Positions 39,101-54,100 are shown, counted from the first letter of the stretch. The stretch is 64,000 bases of DNA from Aradus depressus (GCA_963662175.1 OY759214.1:78504037-78568036), one strand, 5' to 3'. Made by a program: numbers and translations. The notes: a model not told the origin generated them from the sequence alone.

Positions 39101-42100
39101 GCTTGAGAATAGGACGCACCTGTCTAACGATTGCCATACTAACAGGTGCCAACGATGGGTCTCCATTTTGCGGATAGGGTAACAGTCTATTGTAACATAG
39201 ATGAAGGGTTACATGTCTTTGAGCGTAGGGCTTTGGTTGCATGGTCTCACCATGGTTTGCGGGTTCGAATCCCGTCCGGGAGTGAGTTTTGTTTCGTAGA
39301 TAGAACTCCCTCCCGGGGCCATGAATGTCGTTAATTATCTAGATAACAACTTTACAAGAGATATGGCTAATATCGTATATAAGGCCAAAAAAAAAAAAAA
39401 AAGGTAGATACACTTCAAAAATCCATCGTGAATGCACTCCCTCTCTTCTGCAGGTAAAACAACAGGTCTTCCTTATACCAACCACGTATTTACAGATAAC
39501 TCTCGCCCTTATTAAATTCAAATTGACACTAGTGGGTATAAGAAAGTAATGTTGGGCATCAGCAGTTTTCTTAGTTTCATTGTACAGCGTAATTCTGAGA
39601 GTGAATTTCTTGTAATTAGTAATCCAGTTTGAAATTAAAGAGAGGCGAAAACTTCTTTCGTAGGAACTATAAATGAAAAGAAAGGAACTGTAGCTGAATA
39701 AACATTAAGAGGGCGTGGACCTCGCGAGGTCGCCATGATCTTGTGGGCAAACAGAGTTGAGATAACGCATCGACCTTCCATTACTGTCACAGCTCTTTCA
39801 GATAATCAATGTTTCAATTTAAAAAAAAAAATACAAACTTTCAGCGAGGACAAAGGAAATGGATGAGGCTCAACATGCCAAAAAATACGTTTTTGATTGT
39901 GAAAGGGATAACATGTTCTATCGTGCAACAACAGTCTACAACACTATGAAATTACAGAAAAGTTGATTTCTTTGTTCTACAAGCAAAATAAATAAATACA
40001 ATCAGTAGCAGCGACTTTGGAAAAAAGCACCACCGATGTTCGCAGAGTGGCATTATTAGAAGGAGGCATTGAGTCAATATTTAGAGTTTCTGAAAGATTT
40101 CGGCCAAAGAAGTGCTCCATCATATTAGAAAAAACGAGTAAATGACGATAGGACTAATATATGTCTGCGATTAAAAGAGGCGGCTGGCTGTCCCCACCAT
40201 TCCTACCAGGTCAACCTATCTATTGATAATGATTAATAGAGTCGACAATATATTTTCAATTGTACAAGGAATTCGAGGTTCTGTCGTGTAAATGAAAAAT
40301 TCAAAATTTGGCCAACGTTTCGAAAACTATTTATTTCCTTCTTCAGGGCCTTATAATGACTTGAGTGGATGTGTGTGGTGAAGGTGTTGTGAGTTTGTGT
40401 CCAAATTGACATAAACTCACAACACCTTCACCACACACATCCACTCAAGTCATTATAAGGCCCTGAAGAAATAAATAAATAGTTTTCGAAACGTTGGCCA
40501 AATTTTGAATTTTTCATTTAAACGACAGAACTATTAGATATTGATGTACCTATTACATAGAATGAAAATGTTCATTAATTTATGTTTTTGGGAGCCATGG
40601 TGGCCGTGCGGGCTAGAGCTTAGGGCTTTGGTCGCATGGTCTCACCATGGTTTGCGGGTTCGCTATGGATGTCGTAAGTAAGTAGATAACACAGTGACAT
40701 GGCTAATATGCATTGAACATAAGAAAAAAAAAAAAAATTATGTTTTTCCTACATTATTTAGTTTTTAATTTGTGAAACATATGGTGACTTCAGTTAAGGT
40801 TAGTTTACGGTTTTAGGATGATAAAATATAACACAGTCCCTCTCTTATCAAAATCCCACTTTTCTTACCCTCACCCCATCCCTTGGTCTGCACTTACAAT
40901 TAGACAGACAACTAACATGAAACGCTCACATTAGTCTAAATCGTACAGAAGTAAAAAAATCCTTCCTACTCAAATAATTAAATTATCGACGATTATCACT
41001 CTCATTGACTAACAAACAATTCGCTTGGAAGCACGGCTTGGAACTGGAGGGGGGGGGGGGTATTCAAGCCATGCAGTCCATCATCTTACGGCACATCACT
41101 AACGCGTCTGGTAGTAGGCGATATCACCTCGTATTTAGCTCGGCCATGAGTCACAGAAAACTAACTAACCTTCGTTCCCCAAAAATGAGTATGATACAGT
41201 ACAAATATTAGAATGAAATTCTATCGCCTGAAGGAAGGCGCTTAGTGAGTTAAGTAGGAGGACGAGAGGTGGGATGAGAAAAACGGAATGGGAGGGGGTT
41301 CTATCATCTTTTTAAAATAGTAAGTTAATCTTTATTGAATTCACCATTTGTTTTCACATATGAAAAATGAAATAATATTTTATTTATTTACAAAAGAAAA
41401 TGTTACATAGGTAATCATACCGTCATGATTACCTATGTAACATTTTCTTTTGTAAATAAATAAAATATTATTTCATTTTTCATATGTGAAAACAAATGGT
41501 AAAGATTAACTTACTATTTTAAAAAGATGATAGAACCCCCTCCCATTCCATTTTTCTGATCCCACCTCTCGTCCTCCTACTTAACTCACTAAGCGCCTTC
41601 CTTCAGGCGATAGAATTTCATTCTAAAATTTGTACTGTATTATACTCATTTTTGGGGAACGTAATTTTTGTCAACTCAGCCCTTGGTAATCATTGGTTAA
41701 TTCGTTTGTTTAATGTGGAGATTTAATCATTAAACAATATTAAAATTATCATTGCTGTGAAGATATCTCTGAAGAGAGGGGTGGGGACCATATAGCTTGC
41801 TCCTAGATGGATGACATCATCAACAATAATAGGAAGCTAAGCTCACAGAACAAGATGTAAACTTCTAATTTGTCTTAATCAATTAATCTAAATCGTATGC
41901 GATTCGCATTCGATCCCTCCTTTCGGGTTTAATATGATTTATGATTTGTGCTAGACAGCGCCAGCAGCTCAGAAGTAGCGGGCAAGTCTATTGAGTTCGA
42001 AACACTGCCAAGGCTCTTAGGTTTTTATCTGGGAGGTGAAAAAACTTTGAGCACATCGTCCTTCGGATCTCTTGGTCCCGAGCTTGTACGATGCCAGGTA

Positions 42101-45100
42101 CTGTTTAAAATTATTGCTCCTACAGTAGAGTCGGGTTCATTTCCTAAAACTAAAGAGCGCTCTGGTAGTTTGCGATATGAGCTCGCTGTTAAAGCCCGGG
42201 CATGAGTCACAATAAGTAACTAATTTGTGCTACTTGTGGGTGCTAATGATTAATATACCACAAAAGTTGATGTGATATAGAACTCACGAATTAATCAATT
42301 AAGTTTTCGCTCTCCCGATCGACCTCTTCCCTTCAGCCAATTTCTCTAAAAATTAATAGGTGTCGTCCTTATGTAGTTTTAAATTTACATATAAAATATA
42401 TGTATAAATATCGATACATTCATTTTATATCTAACTGTGTGTCATTTTTGGAATCAGTCGTTTGGAAAATATGGAATTCCAGTGATAATTCAACATCGAA
42501 TTTCTGACCGATTACATAACTTCCTCTATACTTACATCGTATAGCAGGGGGAGTAAAAAATAGTTTTGATTACATTAAATTTTCTATGATAAAGTGAAAA
42601 AGTAGGTGCCTTGTAAGATGTTGTGGTTTGTCTACTTGTATATCACACACCTTGGTATACAACAATAGCTAACTCACTGTTGTTGAGACAGTGTACCGGA
42701 GACCCGAACATACACCCCTCACCCATGCCACTCTCCAACCGACTGAACACTGGTCATCGATAGTCAGCCAGAGCTCTAAAGGGGGTAATCGTCACCAGAG
42801 CGTGGGCGGCGGCGGATGGAGCTACTTCGGTTACTTTCGTAACTTATCGGCTTTTCAATGCTACTACTATACTTTTGACTAGGAAGTTCATTTATTTTCT
42901 GTTCGTTAAATTGTAAAAATGAGCTTAATTAATATTAACGACTACAAACGACTAACTTGGAATTCCCACACGAGACGAAAAAGACAAGAAATAAACAGAT
43001 AATAAACTTTTACTAAGACTTCTGGACAAAAGATCCAAAATAACTTTGAAAGCAAAACGACATATACAACGCAGTACTAAAACATATGTGGACTTACGAA
43101 CTTGAACTCTGAGGTTCTGTCAAGGCATCCAATCCTTTCAATCCAAAATCCTTCGTAAAATAGCCAATGCTCCTTACTACATCTCCAACAAAACTCTTCA
43201 CCCTGACCTTAACGTACCTTTCATCACTGAAGTCGCTAAATCCAAATATAAAAAATTATTTTCCCTTTTTAGTTCCCACAATATCCCTCTAGTCCGAGCC
43301 CTCCATTCTGCCATACTTCTCCAACAACGGCTTAAGCGTCAATGGCCTAGAGACCTCCTTAGCAACAACAATGACAGTGTCAGTGATTAGGTACAAATGA
43401 GAGGAAATCAGTGACTAGGGAGTGTCACCATTGGGTGATTTCTCCCTTCTTGACATTTTGACATTGCCTTTATCTCTCTCTTAGCACATTTGCTTGTTGT
43501 ATTTCTTTTTATACAGTTGTAAATAGCTACTTGTAAACAAAAAAAAAGTATATTAATATTAGATAAGTGAAGATTTATTGAAAAGTCAGCAAGTACACGT
43601 TTCTTACAAGTTCTTGTTAATATAGACAGTTAAACGTACTCGTTAATGGTTCCTTAGCTGGAACTTGAAGTGGCGTAGCATAATTTAGTATTTCCAAGAT
43701 TATTCCGGATTTTCTGATTGTTATTATATTGTAATTACACGACTATTGTAAGTATTGACAAAAGATTAATTTTATCACAATAATTATAACTGAATAAATC
43801 CTCGATTTAACAAAACGCAAAATTACACATGATATTATCAGATTATAGAGTTAGTTATTATGACTCATGCCCGGGCTTTAACTACAAGGTCATATCGCCC
43901 ACTACCAGAGCGCTCTTTCGTCGCTCTGGTGGACATGAGCTCTACTCTACTATGGGAGTCCTAAATGTTGAATACCCTAAATTTTCATTCACCTAGAGTA
44001 GGGGTCTTTAACGAGTACCTGACATCGTACAGGCTCGGGACCATCGCAATCCGAAGAACGGCGTGCTCAAATTTATTTTATTTCCCATATAAAATAAACT
44101 AGGGGCCTCGGCCGTTTATAGATATAGAACAAACAAAATATTGTTACAATAAAAATGTTGCTTCTGAATTTTCCATTCCTTCTTAAACATACATGATATT
44201 TACGAATGACTCTAAGAGTACTTGGATTCACAATTTTACTTCCCGAGATATACGAAGTATAGGGGAAGTTATGTAATCAACCAAGAATTCGATGGACAGT
44301 TTTCAACGGAATTTCATGTTTCTGACGTTCATATTCCAAATATAAACCAAAAACATTTGTCTGTCCGTGGGTGTGTCTGATAATTTTTGATTGAATGAGT
44401 GTATCACGTAATTTTATATTTGCTACCTAAACCCCATAAGGACGACACGTTAATTTTTTGCGGAACCGGCAGAAAAGAAGAGGGGATCAGAAAGAGGGTT
44501 CAACTCAAAAACCCCAATAACTGCCGATGTAATGAATGTATCGACATGAAATTTCATATTTAAAGTCACAACTCAGTGAGAAAATATTCTGTCAAATTTC
44601 AGCGATATCGGCTGAAGGGAAGAGGGGTCTAAGGGAGGGAGCACAATTCAAAAACTCTAATAACTGCCGATGTAATGAATTTATCGACATGAAATTTAGT
44701 ATGAGAATTTCGGAGTCCCTAAGTCAATTATTGAATATTAGTCGCAAAAAGTCGACTTGGTTTGGAGGGGGAGCGAAAAGTTAATTGATAAATTCGTTCT
44801 CGTGAAGTACATTGTCGGTGATTCACCGACGATTTTTTTTTTTTGGACATATCCCCTTTTGTAAAAGAGTGACAGATATGAACAAGACGTTCCTATTTTT
44901 TCTGACATAGAAAAATAATGAAAAATATTACTCCAGGTGACCCAAGCAGTATTTGTAGGGCCTTATGAAAACCTCGTCTCCTTCGGGGATTTATTTTGGT
45001 TGGAGTGACCTTAGCCGAACTGAAAATATAATAAGTCGAGACAGGATCAATGGTTCAATATCTGCTTGGTGATCCTCCATTATAGATCAGTTCATCTATC

Positions 45101-48100
45101 TTTTAACGCCTCTTTTCACGACACTAAAAGATACACACCTTTTTCTGTTTCCTGTCTTCAGCTAATATCAGTGACTGGTGTTTTCTCTGGTAAGAAGGTC
45201 TAAATTTAGAATCAGCTCATAGTTACCTCCCAGATAAAAAATCTAAAGGTTGGGTTTCGAACCCACAATCTTGAACTTAGCATGCAACCTCTGAGCTACC
45301 GGCGCCATCGTGATTCACTGTTACCCTAACAACATGTACAGTAGAGTCCCGCTAATCCGGATACCGGAAGGGATTTTAAAATAACTAATTAAGATTTAGT
45401 AAACTAAAAATTTAATTTAGCGAGCGGCAAAACGACGTCGGTCTTCTTTAAAGCAAAAAAACATTACGGAATTTTTTCAGTGAGTAAAAATATTATTCTT
45501 GTTTTCATTACGTACTGTAAATTGTTCTATTTTATAGTCCAGTTCAGAATTTAACGTTTACACATTTCGTTTTTAAAATTCTTAATTTTTATTAATGTAT
45601 CGTGGTTTGTTTTGTACAGTAGTACTGTACTGTACAATAAATAAATTTTGAGTTTTAATCACAAAGATGATTTGTTTTGTTAACCCTATTTCAGTTCGTA
45701 GGTTGAGAACTTAGATCTACATACATTATATAGTATTGAAAATAAAATTAAGGTGAAGAAAAAGGTGTATTTATGAGAATAAAAAAGTCGCTAAAACATT
45801 TATCATGTGCATTTTACTGCAAATTCTGTTTATGCGCACTTTCGGTTATCCGGACGGGGTCCGGTCCCATCTAGTCCGGATTAGATGGACTCTACTGTAT
45901 TGTAATCGTGTCTGGCTCATGTCCACCAGAGCGACGAATGAGCGATCTGGTATTAGGTATGACCAGACATGGAGCACAAAAGCTATAGTGTTAGTTTAAC
46001 GAGAACAGCGTGCTAAATCCTGTTCTCAATTGAATCTCTAAGAGAGATTTTCTTGTGTAACTTTCTCTATATCCTTATCAAAGCGAGATAAGATTTTTAT
46101 ATGATAAACTTGAAGCATGTCTGAATAAGTTGGAATGTTTCGGAAACAACTTACGATTAGAACTTCATATCTAAAGTAGAATCTAATGTGTTTTCCGGTC
46201 ACGAAAGTAAGCTAAGCCCGTTATTCTTAGTCAACAAGTGGCCGAGCAACAGGTTGCTGCTAGTCATAAACCAGCAGTGTGTTAATCTCTATACAGTGGT
46301 TTCTTAATAATCCCAACTATTAGTGTTTGCTAAGGGTTTTTTGGATTAGACTGAAATTTTAAAATTCCAGCCGGGGTCTGGACCGTTCCAAATCTAGTAC
46401 TTTAATATTAATTTAAACAGACAACTGGATATATTTTATTTCTTTATTGATAAGCGGATGTAGTGCACTTGTTAAATAAGTAATACACAGGTATCAGTCC
46501 TATATACTATACGTATATTACACAATTAGTTTCGGCAGATAGTACGATGTCAGGTACTCTTAAAGACCCCTAATTCCAGGTAACGAAACCTGAGTAAGCA
46601 GAATTTAGGACTTCCATAGTAGAGTCGGGTTCACGTCCACCAGAGCGATGAAAGTAGTGGGCAAAATGACCTCGTAGTTATAGCCCGGGCATGAATCACT
46701 GAAAAAAAACAAATTATCTCCTGGAAATACAATTAGGTAATTTCTGCTGCTATAATACTAAACTAACGTATCCTATTACCTGCGTTATATTATATATTAT
46801 TCGGGGAAATGTAATAGCACAATGTCACCTATTGTAAAGAAACCTAATTTGTTGTTTCAGATTGATTTAATCTCGTACATGTATATAATTTTTTTTTTGA
46901 AAGCCTTCTGAAATATGTAACTGGTAGTTTGTAACTGAGCCGCAAGATGGCAGAACTATGAAATGAACAGGCCTGCCATCTGTGGTGCAATTTGTGTACA
47001 AAATTATTATTTTGTTTGCTTTTACCTCCTTGCGTACTCTCAGTTGTCTATGACCCCTAATTCCAGGTAACGAAACCTGAGTAAGCAGAATTTAGGTTTT
47101 CCAGAGTAGAGTCGTCATTAGGTCTACCAGACTGACGAAAGCGCGCTCTGGTAATAGGCGATATGACCTCGCAGTTAGAGCCCGAGCTTGAGACATAATT
47201 ACTAAACAAAAGTGGTAAGGAATTAATAATGTATTTTTCCTACTATGGTGGGAAAAAAATATATTTTCTCTCTCGTTTACATTTTGAAATGGAAGTGACA
47301 CAAGAGTATTGTTTAAAAAAAGGAGAGAATGCGGCTTCCAAATACCGAAAAGGGGTAGCACATTAATGAGAGGCAGTGGCTGCAAGCTAGGAGAGGCCTC
47401 CATCATCGAAAATTGTTATAATTGTCTATGGAATATATAAGGAATTATCCATTATATATTTTTTTAACGTAACCAGGTAATTACGAAAAAGGTTTACTGT
47501 AATAACGAACATGTGAACCTAACCTTAAAAGAAAAAAAACGTCATTTGGTCAATAGGCGCGAAGATGTAGTATCTGCCATCATCAGGTAGAGAATCTAAT
47601 CATACTAAACCCAAAAAAAAAAAAATGATTAAAAAAGATCACAAGAATTTACGAACTGTTGAAGTTCAATTCAATAATTTACAATAAATAGTTAACACTC
47701 AATCTAATATCCTCTCTTCTTGAACTTTAGGGTACACTGATTGCATCGGATCCCAATCAGTCAGCACCCAACTTGACCTGAAGATGAGTGTTTCTTTTTT
47801 AGTAACAGTTTTAATTTTTATGTATTCTCTTTATTCTGTCATTATAATAACAATACTTAGCATTTTATCTCTTTTTATCTTAATTTATTTATTGTAAATT
47901 GTTGTTGTTTTGTGAACAGGGCAAATCAACTTCCAGAGTAATTGTTGCCCCCCGTACTTCATTTTAAACGTATAATAAAGATTTAAAAAATAGAAATACT
48001 AAATAAATAAACTAAGAAATAAAGATAATCGTAATTTAAAAAACTAAAACTGAAAAATGGTAGAGGAAGAGCTTCAACGTAAATGGTAGAGGAAGAGCTT

Positions 48101-51100
48101 CAACGTAAATGGTAGAGGAAGAGCTTCAACGTAAATGACTTCAAACACTCCAATGAACCTTGTGAATGCAATTATGTTGTTTGTTAGTTATTGTGACTCT
48201 CTTTATAATACGACTAACAACATAATTACATTCATAAGGTTGAAAGCAATATCGCCTAGTACCAGAGAGCTCTTCCGTCGCTCTGGTGGATATAAATCCA
48301 ACTCTGCTAAGCGAGTTCTAAATTCTGCCTACCCTACATTATTATTCATTCAGGAGTCTTTAACGATTACCTGACATCGTAGAGGCTCAAGACCATCCGA
48401 AGGACGGCATGCTCAAGAGTTTTCACCTCCCATGTAAAACATTTAAGGGTTTCGGAGTAAACATCTAATAGTGGCTCATACGTGTTTCATATCGAAATTA
48501 TTCCTATGCTTATTTATTATTTTTTTTTCTTTTCTTTTTTTCTTCTCATGTCTTTTTTGGTTATTCTTTGAGTATTACCATTTGTGATCAATCACCGCTT
48601 TTAATTAATATATTTCATTAAAAATAAAAAATTTAAGAAGGAAAAATAAAGTGAAATGATACATAACTAATAGTGAAAGACAGGACAGAGTGAGTAACTT
48701 CAGTGAATTTTCTACTTATGTAGGTACTTTACTTTTTTGTGTTAGAGAAACAAGGCAACGTTGACAAGAAAATGGATGCCGGAGTTTCAGGTAATTCTGC
48801 TAACGATCTGGGAAATGAATCAGTTGTTCTGATCTTAAACCGGCTTGAACAAGGTATGACAAACATTGTTTCAGAATTAAGCTCAATTAAAACTGAATTG
48901 AAATCTGTTAAAAATGAAAGTCAAAACGTCTCTTCATCACTCAACACTTTCAGGAAAGAAATTTAAGGGTTTCGGCCGGGTTTTGAACCCGCGATCGTGA
49001 GCTCATTAAGCACGCTACCTCTGAACTATCGGCGCCCTCCATTTTACTTGAGGACCAAAAAACAACAGCTCTCTCACTGTATTCACTATTCTAAGCTAAG
49101 AAGATAGCTGACTTAATTCACCAGATGTTTAATTTATGAAGCTCCCATGGCAACATGGAAGAAGCATTTGCACATTTTTGCTCAAGTTTGTTTATATTTA
49201 CAGCTTCTTTCTTGAAACCGTCAGAGTTGAGGTTGTAAAGACTATTTTTGAACCCTCTCAGATCTACAAGAGCTGTCGTCATCAAATATCTCTCTCCGTC
49301 TGTTCATCACAACATTAAACAAAGATTTCTCAATACTTTTCACTGGATTGGCAAACCGAATATAGACTTTTTGTTTCTAATATTGCAATTTTTTTATAGG
49401 TTGGTTGGAAGAAATATAAGTTATTATTCCAGCAACAGAAATAAGGAGGAGAAATAAACAACTGAAATAATCATTCATTTTATTATTTTGACATCCTTCG
49501 AATGGGACGATACAACGGTTCCGAGCCTGAGCGATATCAGGTACTCGTTAAAGACCCCTAGCCCAGATAACTAAATCTAGGTAGGCAGAGTTAGGACTCC
49601 CAGAGTAATGTCGGGCTCATGTCCAGGAGAGTGGCGAAAGGGCGCTCTGGTAGCAGGCGATATGACCTTGTAGTTAAAGCCCGGCCATGACTTATTGTAA
49701 CTAACGATATACAGTATTGTCCAAGAAGTAATAAACAAATGGCTGTATCAAGATGGAACAACGTGCATTCCTCAGCATATCACGGGAATTTCAAGTTTTC
49801 CGAACCACTATTGTGTGTCTATTAACTACCGAATAAAAGTATCGACGGTAAATTGTATATGTGTATCCTGTGATGTATAAAAAAAATATACACACAATAA
49901 ATGATTAATATTAAAAAAAAATTAATTATATTTATTTTTCTATAAAAAGTAATTTTCTTTTTAAACAAATGAGTAAAAAAACAGAACACGGCCATCAGCT
50001 GTTTTTTTTAGTGTGTGTAGACCCGTTGGTCGAGGTTTGAGAATGGCGACGGTCTGAGTACATGGAGAGTTGTGTTAAGGCTTAAGATATAATGAACTAA
50101 ATAGGAGTGAATTGACGGTGAAATTGATCCGCAAAGAAGGTACTGTTGTTTGTTTATATGTATAGGTTATATGCCCAGAAATATATAACTTAAATTTAAA
50201 ACAAATGGCCAGAATATAAAACAAAAAAAGATTGAATTAGTGTTAAGAATTTAGTTTTCAAGATGTTCTTTTGATTTTTGTTTGTTTCAATGGTTAGTTT
50301 TTTTAATTTTATTATGTAGATTTAAGAAAATAAACCCAATATTTGTTCTCGTAAATTGTATTCTATTCATTTTCCCTGTTGGCCCAGTAAGATTATTTGA
50401 AAACGTTTTGTTTAGAAATGGCATCTCTTAAGAAATCCAAATGAAAAGTTTGTTAATTGGAATTTTTTTTAAATATACGTGCATTTTCTTCAAAATTGCG
50501 CGTCTTGAATTTTTGATATTTATTGGGGCCCTTTTTGAAAAACTACTGTAGAAATCAAAATTAAACAGAAGACCGACCACATATAAAATTTCTACAGGAA
50601 AGGTGGTAATTTATTGTTTATTTAATTTTTTTGTATTGTTTGTTCATATTATTATTATTTCATTATTATTAATTTTACTTATATATTTTGATTTATTTTA
50701 ATTTTACAATTCTTTTCATTATCACAATCCAGAACACTAAAAAGACGACATCTATTGATGCTCAGCCAAATCTACCAAAGGAAAGGAGAGATCAAGGAGG
50801 GAGCTTAATTCAAAATTTTCAATAATTGCCATTGTAATGAATATATCGACACAAAATTTCATGTGTAAATTTAAAACCCCATAAGGAAGACACATCTTCG
50901 TTTCCAACTGAAATCCCCGAAGGGATGGACTGAATCACAGGGGGCCTCAACTCAAAAACTTTAATAACTGCCGAAGTAATGAATGTATCGACATAAAATT
51001 TTATGTTTAAATATAAAAATGCCATGAGGATGCCACCTAATGTTCTGCGGAATCAGAGAAGGGAGCTAGACTCAAAATCCTTAATAACTGCCTATACAAT

Positions 51101-54100
51101 GAATGTATCGACACAAAAATTAGTGGATTCAGAAACCCCTATGTTCGTCAACTATTGATTTTAGCACGAACGGAGAGTGAAAACATGATGGATTAATTCG
51201 CTCTGGGGAAGTATATAGCCGGCGATTCACAGACGAATTGTAATCTCTAATTATACATCGGTAATAATGAGAGAATACAAATCTGGAAAGACATTTTAAT
51301 TTAAGACACAAGGATAGCTGAGGGTAGAGAGATGTTGCGTCCAGAATGTTGTTTCGTCTTGGTTCCTATGCATCTATCTTTCTTATATTATTTATCTAAA
51401 GATATATTATTTTGTTTATAAATAAAGATTGAGAGCAATATAACAAAAAAATATACAAAACGTAAAACTATCTTTTATACAGAAAATATGCGAAAAATCA
51501 CGCTGTAATTTTTTTTGTAGTTTTTCAAGCAAAATTAGTGAATATGTTTTTGTGAAACGTGCAGAATTTTTTCTGCAAATGAAGCAACTAGGGCAAATTC
51601 GCCAGTTAAAAGAAAGAAAAAATATATTACGTTATCTCTCTGCCTCTCTCAGTAAAATGAATAAATAAACACAATAAAAATAAAAAGGACCAACTGCATT
51701 GTTAATATTGTAATTGTTTCGAGGGATCGAGATATCCTGACCTATCAGTATTGATCGGATTTCCGCTACTGACCCATTTATTCTTTTCATGGCATTATAC
51801 AAAGATTGTTCCAATATTTAAACAAATGGTTTATAACTTTCCACAATTGTATTTACATGAAATGTATTATTTATATTTAAAAAAAACCACTCAGACTTAT
51901 AACACAGTGCCCACTTCATAATTTAAAAATTATGTTAATTCCTTTTTCACTTATGGGCTTACATATAGTTAATACAGATATTAGCAGGTTACGCAGCTTC
52001 GCCCGGAGTAACTGTAAGCAGGTTAGGTATATAGCTCAGTGGTATGCGAGCTTGCTTACTGAGCTCAAGATCACGGGTTCAAAATCCCGCTAAGGCCTTT
52101 AGTTTATTTTATCTGGGAGGTAAAATGAACTTGAGCACGCCGTCCTTCGGATGGCATGTCTTCGGGAGCGATGGTACCGAGCCTGTACGATGTCAGGTAC
52201 TCGTTAAAGACCCCTACTCTAGGTGTATACAAATTTAGGGTAGGCAAAATTTAGAACTCCCACAATAGAGATGTCCACCAGTGACAAAACAGCGCTCTGG
52301 TAGTTGGCGATATGACCTCGTAGTTAAAGCTCGGGCATGAGTCATAATAATTAATTAACTATAAGAAATAAAAACTATATGACATAATATTGAAGTACAA
52401 GAATAAAATAAAATGAAAATGAATACTGTAATGCGTAATGTTTGTAATAAAAATAAACAATATGTGTACTATATTAACTTAGTGGCGTTAAAAGGGGTGA
52501 GAATTTGTTGCCAACACATTAATTTCTGACCCAATAATACCGGTTTAAATTGGATTTGCGTCATGGTAGGCGGAAGAAATAGATTTGTAAAAAAGTGGTT
52601 GGTATGAGGAAGTCATGTTCATATCACATATCTTTTCCACTTGTAGTAAATACCGATATTAATCTCATATTTTATATATATTTTGTGAAATAGACAATAT
52701 TTTCAAAACATATATTCTTTTTTATTTTTTATATAGCTGTTATTGTTCATATAATTTCATAATTGAGATAGAATTTATCATTGACCTTTTTACATTAGTT
52801 ATTATAGATATTTGCTAATCATATCATAATTTATGTCAGTAGTTTGGTAGCTGTTCAACAAAGTGACCTAGTTTGTGTTACACTAACCGATACAGTGTCC
52901 CTTGCTGATGGGGTGTATATGGGGTTATGCTACCAACCTAAAGTTAGTGAACACGACTCCTCCCAGTGTATAAATTATAATTTTTATTTCTTCCGTCTAT
53001 CCATGGATATTGCCATGGAGAAGAGGATGGCCACATGTAGGTAGCCTCTATCTAATCACAGCACATTATAATATAATACAGTACATATTATGTACTTCAG
53101 TAAGCATTCCGGGTTTTGCGCCGTGTTCATGTCAGAACTGCAAACCTCTTTTACACGTCTTGCAGGTAGCATTCTCGACTTTGATAGGCACTCTTGCCTT
53201 TGAGAGTAAGGTTTTATCAGCGATTTTCTTTGTTTCACCATTCACTATAAAAAATGGGAATTGTTTCAACGACCATACTCACTTCAAATTCTCACTCTTT
53301 AACGCCACTAAGTTAATATAATATACACATTGTGTATTTTCATTATAAACATTGTACGCATTTTCATTTTATTTTATTCTTGTACTTCAATATTATGTCA
53401 TATAGTTCTTATTTCTTATAGTTAATTAATTATTATGACTCATGCCCGAGCTTTAACTACGAGGTCATATCGCCAACTAACAGAGAGCTGTTTCGTCATT
53501 GGTGGACATCTCTACTGTGGGACTCCTAAATTTTGCCTACCCTAAATTTTTATTCACCTAGAGTAGGGGCCTTTAACAAGTACATGACGTACAGGCTCGG
53601 AACCATCGCTTAAAGTCCCAGAAGGACGGCGTGCTCAAGTTCATTTTACCTCCCAGATAAAATAAACTAAGGGCCTCAGCTGGATTTCGAACCCACGCTC
53701 TTGAGCTCAGTAAACAAGCACGCATACCACTGAGCTATATACTATATGTATAGTCTTACCTTAACGTAGTATTTACAAATTTTTGAGTTGTCAATAATAT
53801 AATGAAATGAAGAAAATACAAAAATAAAGGAAATATAATAATAGTAATTTTATTCAAAAACGTTTATAGTGGAATACATATAGGATATAGCTACGTGTTA
53901 TGCGTGCTTGCTTACTGAGCTCAAGACCTCGGGTTCCAAATCCAGCTGAGGCCCTTAGTTTATTTTATCTGGGAGGTAAAATGAACTTAAAGACGCCGTC
54001 CTTCGGATGGGACGTTAAGCGATGGTCCCGAGCCTGTACGTCAGGTACTTGTTAAATACTCTAGGTGAATAACAATTTAGGGTAGGCAAAATTAAGGACT

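Larger units (their letters stand above)
52022..53755. repeat. Large inverted repeat with SINE-B on both arms
   Basis: The arms (about 52022-52508 and 53284-53755) are inverted copies. Each holds a SINE-B on the outside and about 130 shared bases on the inside (gtacaagaataaaataaaat, cttagtggcgttaaa). The spacer of about 775 bases holds an R2 end fragment (near 52600) and no gene. The shared inner flank shows that a SINE with its neighbouring DNA was duplicated in inverted orientation. Confidence 0.8.

Noticed and set aside
39225..39275. tRNA gene in SINE-A
   Set aside because: Same reason: the B box belongs to a dispersed element with a poly(A) tail and target-site duplications in sister copies.
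47775..47800. Another hammerhead-like motif
   Set aside because: acctgaagatgagtg has the first core, but no GAAA core, stem II or palindrome follows.
52844..53321. Gene in the spacer of the large inverted repeat
   Set aside because: The frames of 66 and 103 codons show no domain and overlap in different frames; the spacer also holds a MITE end fragment.
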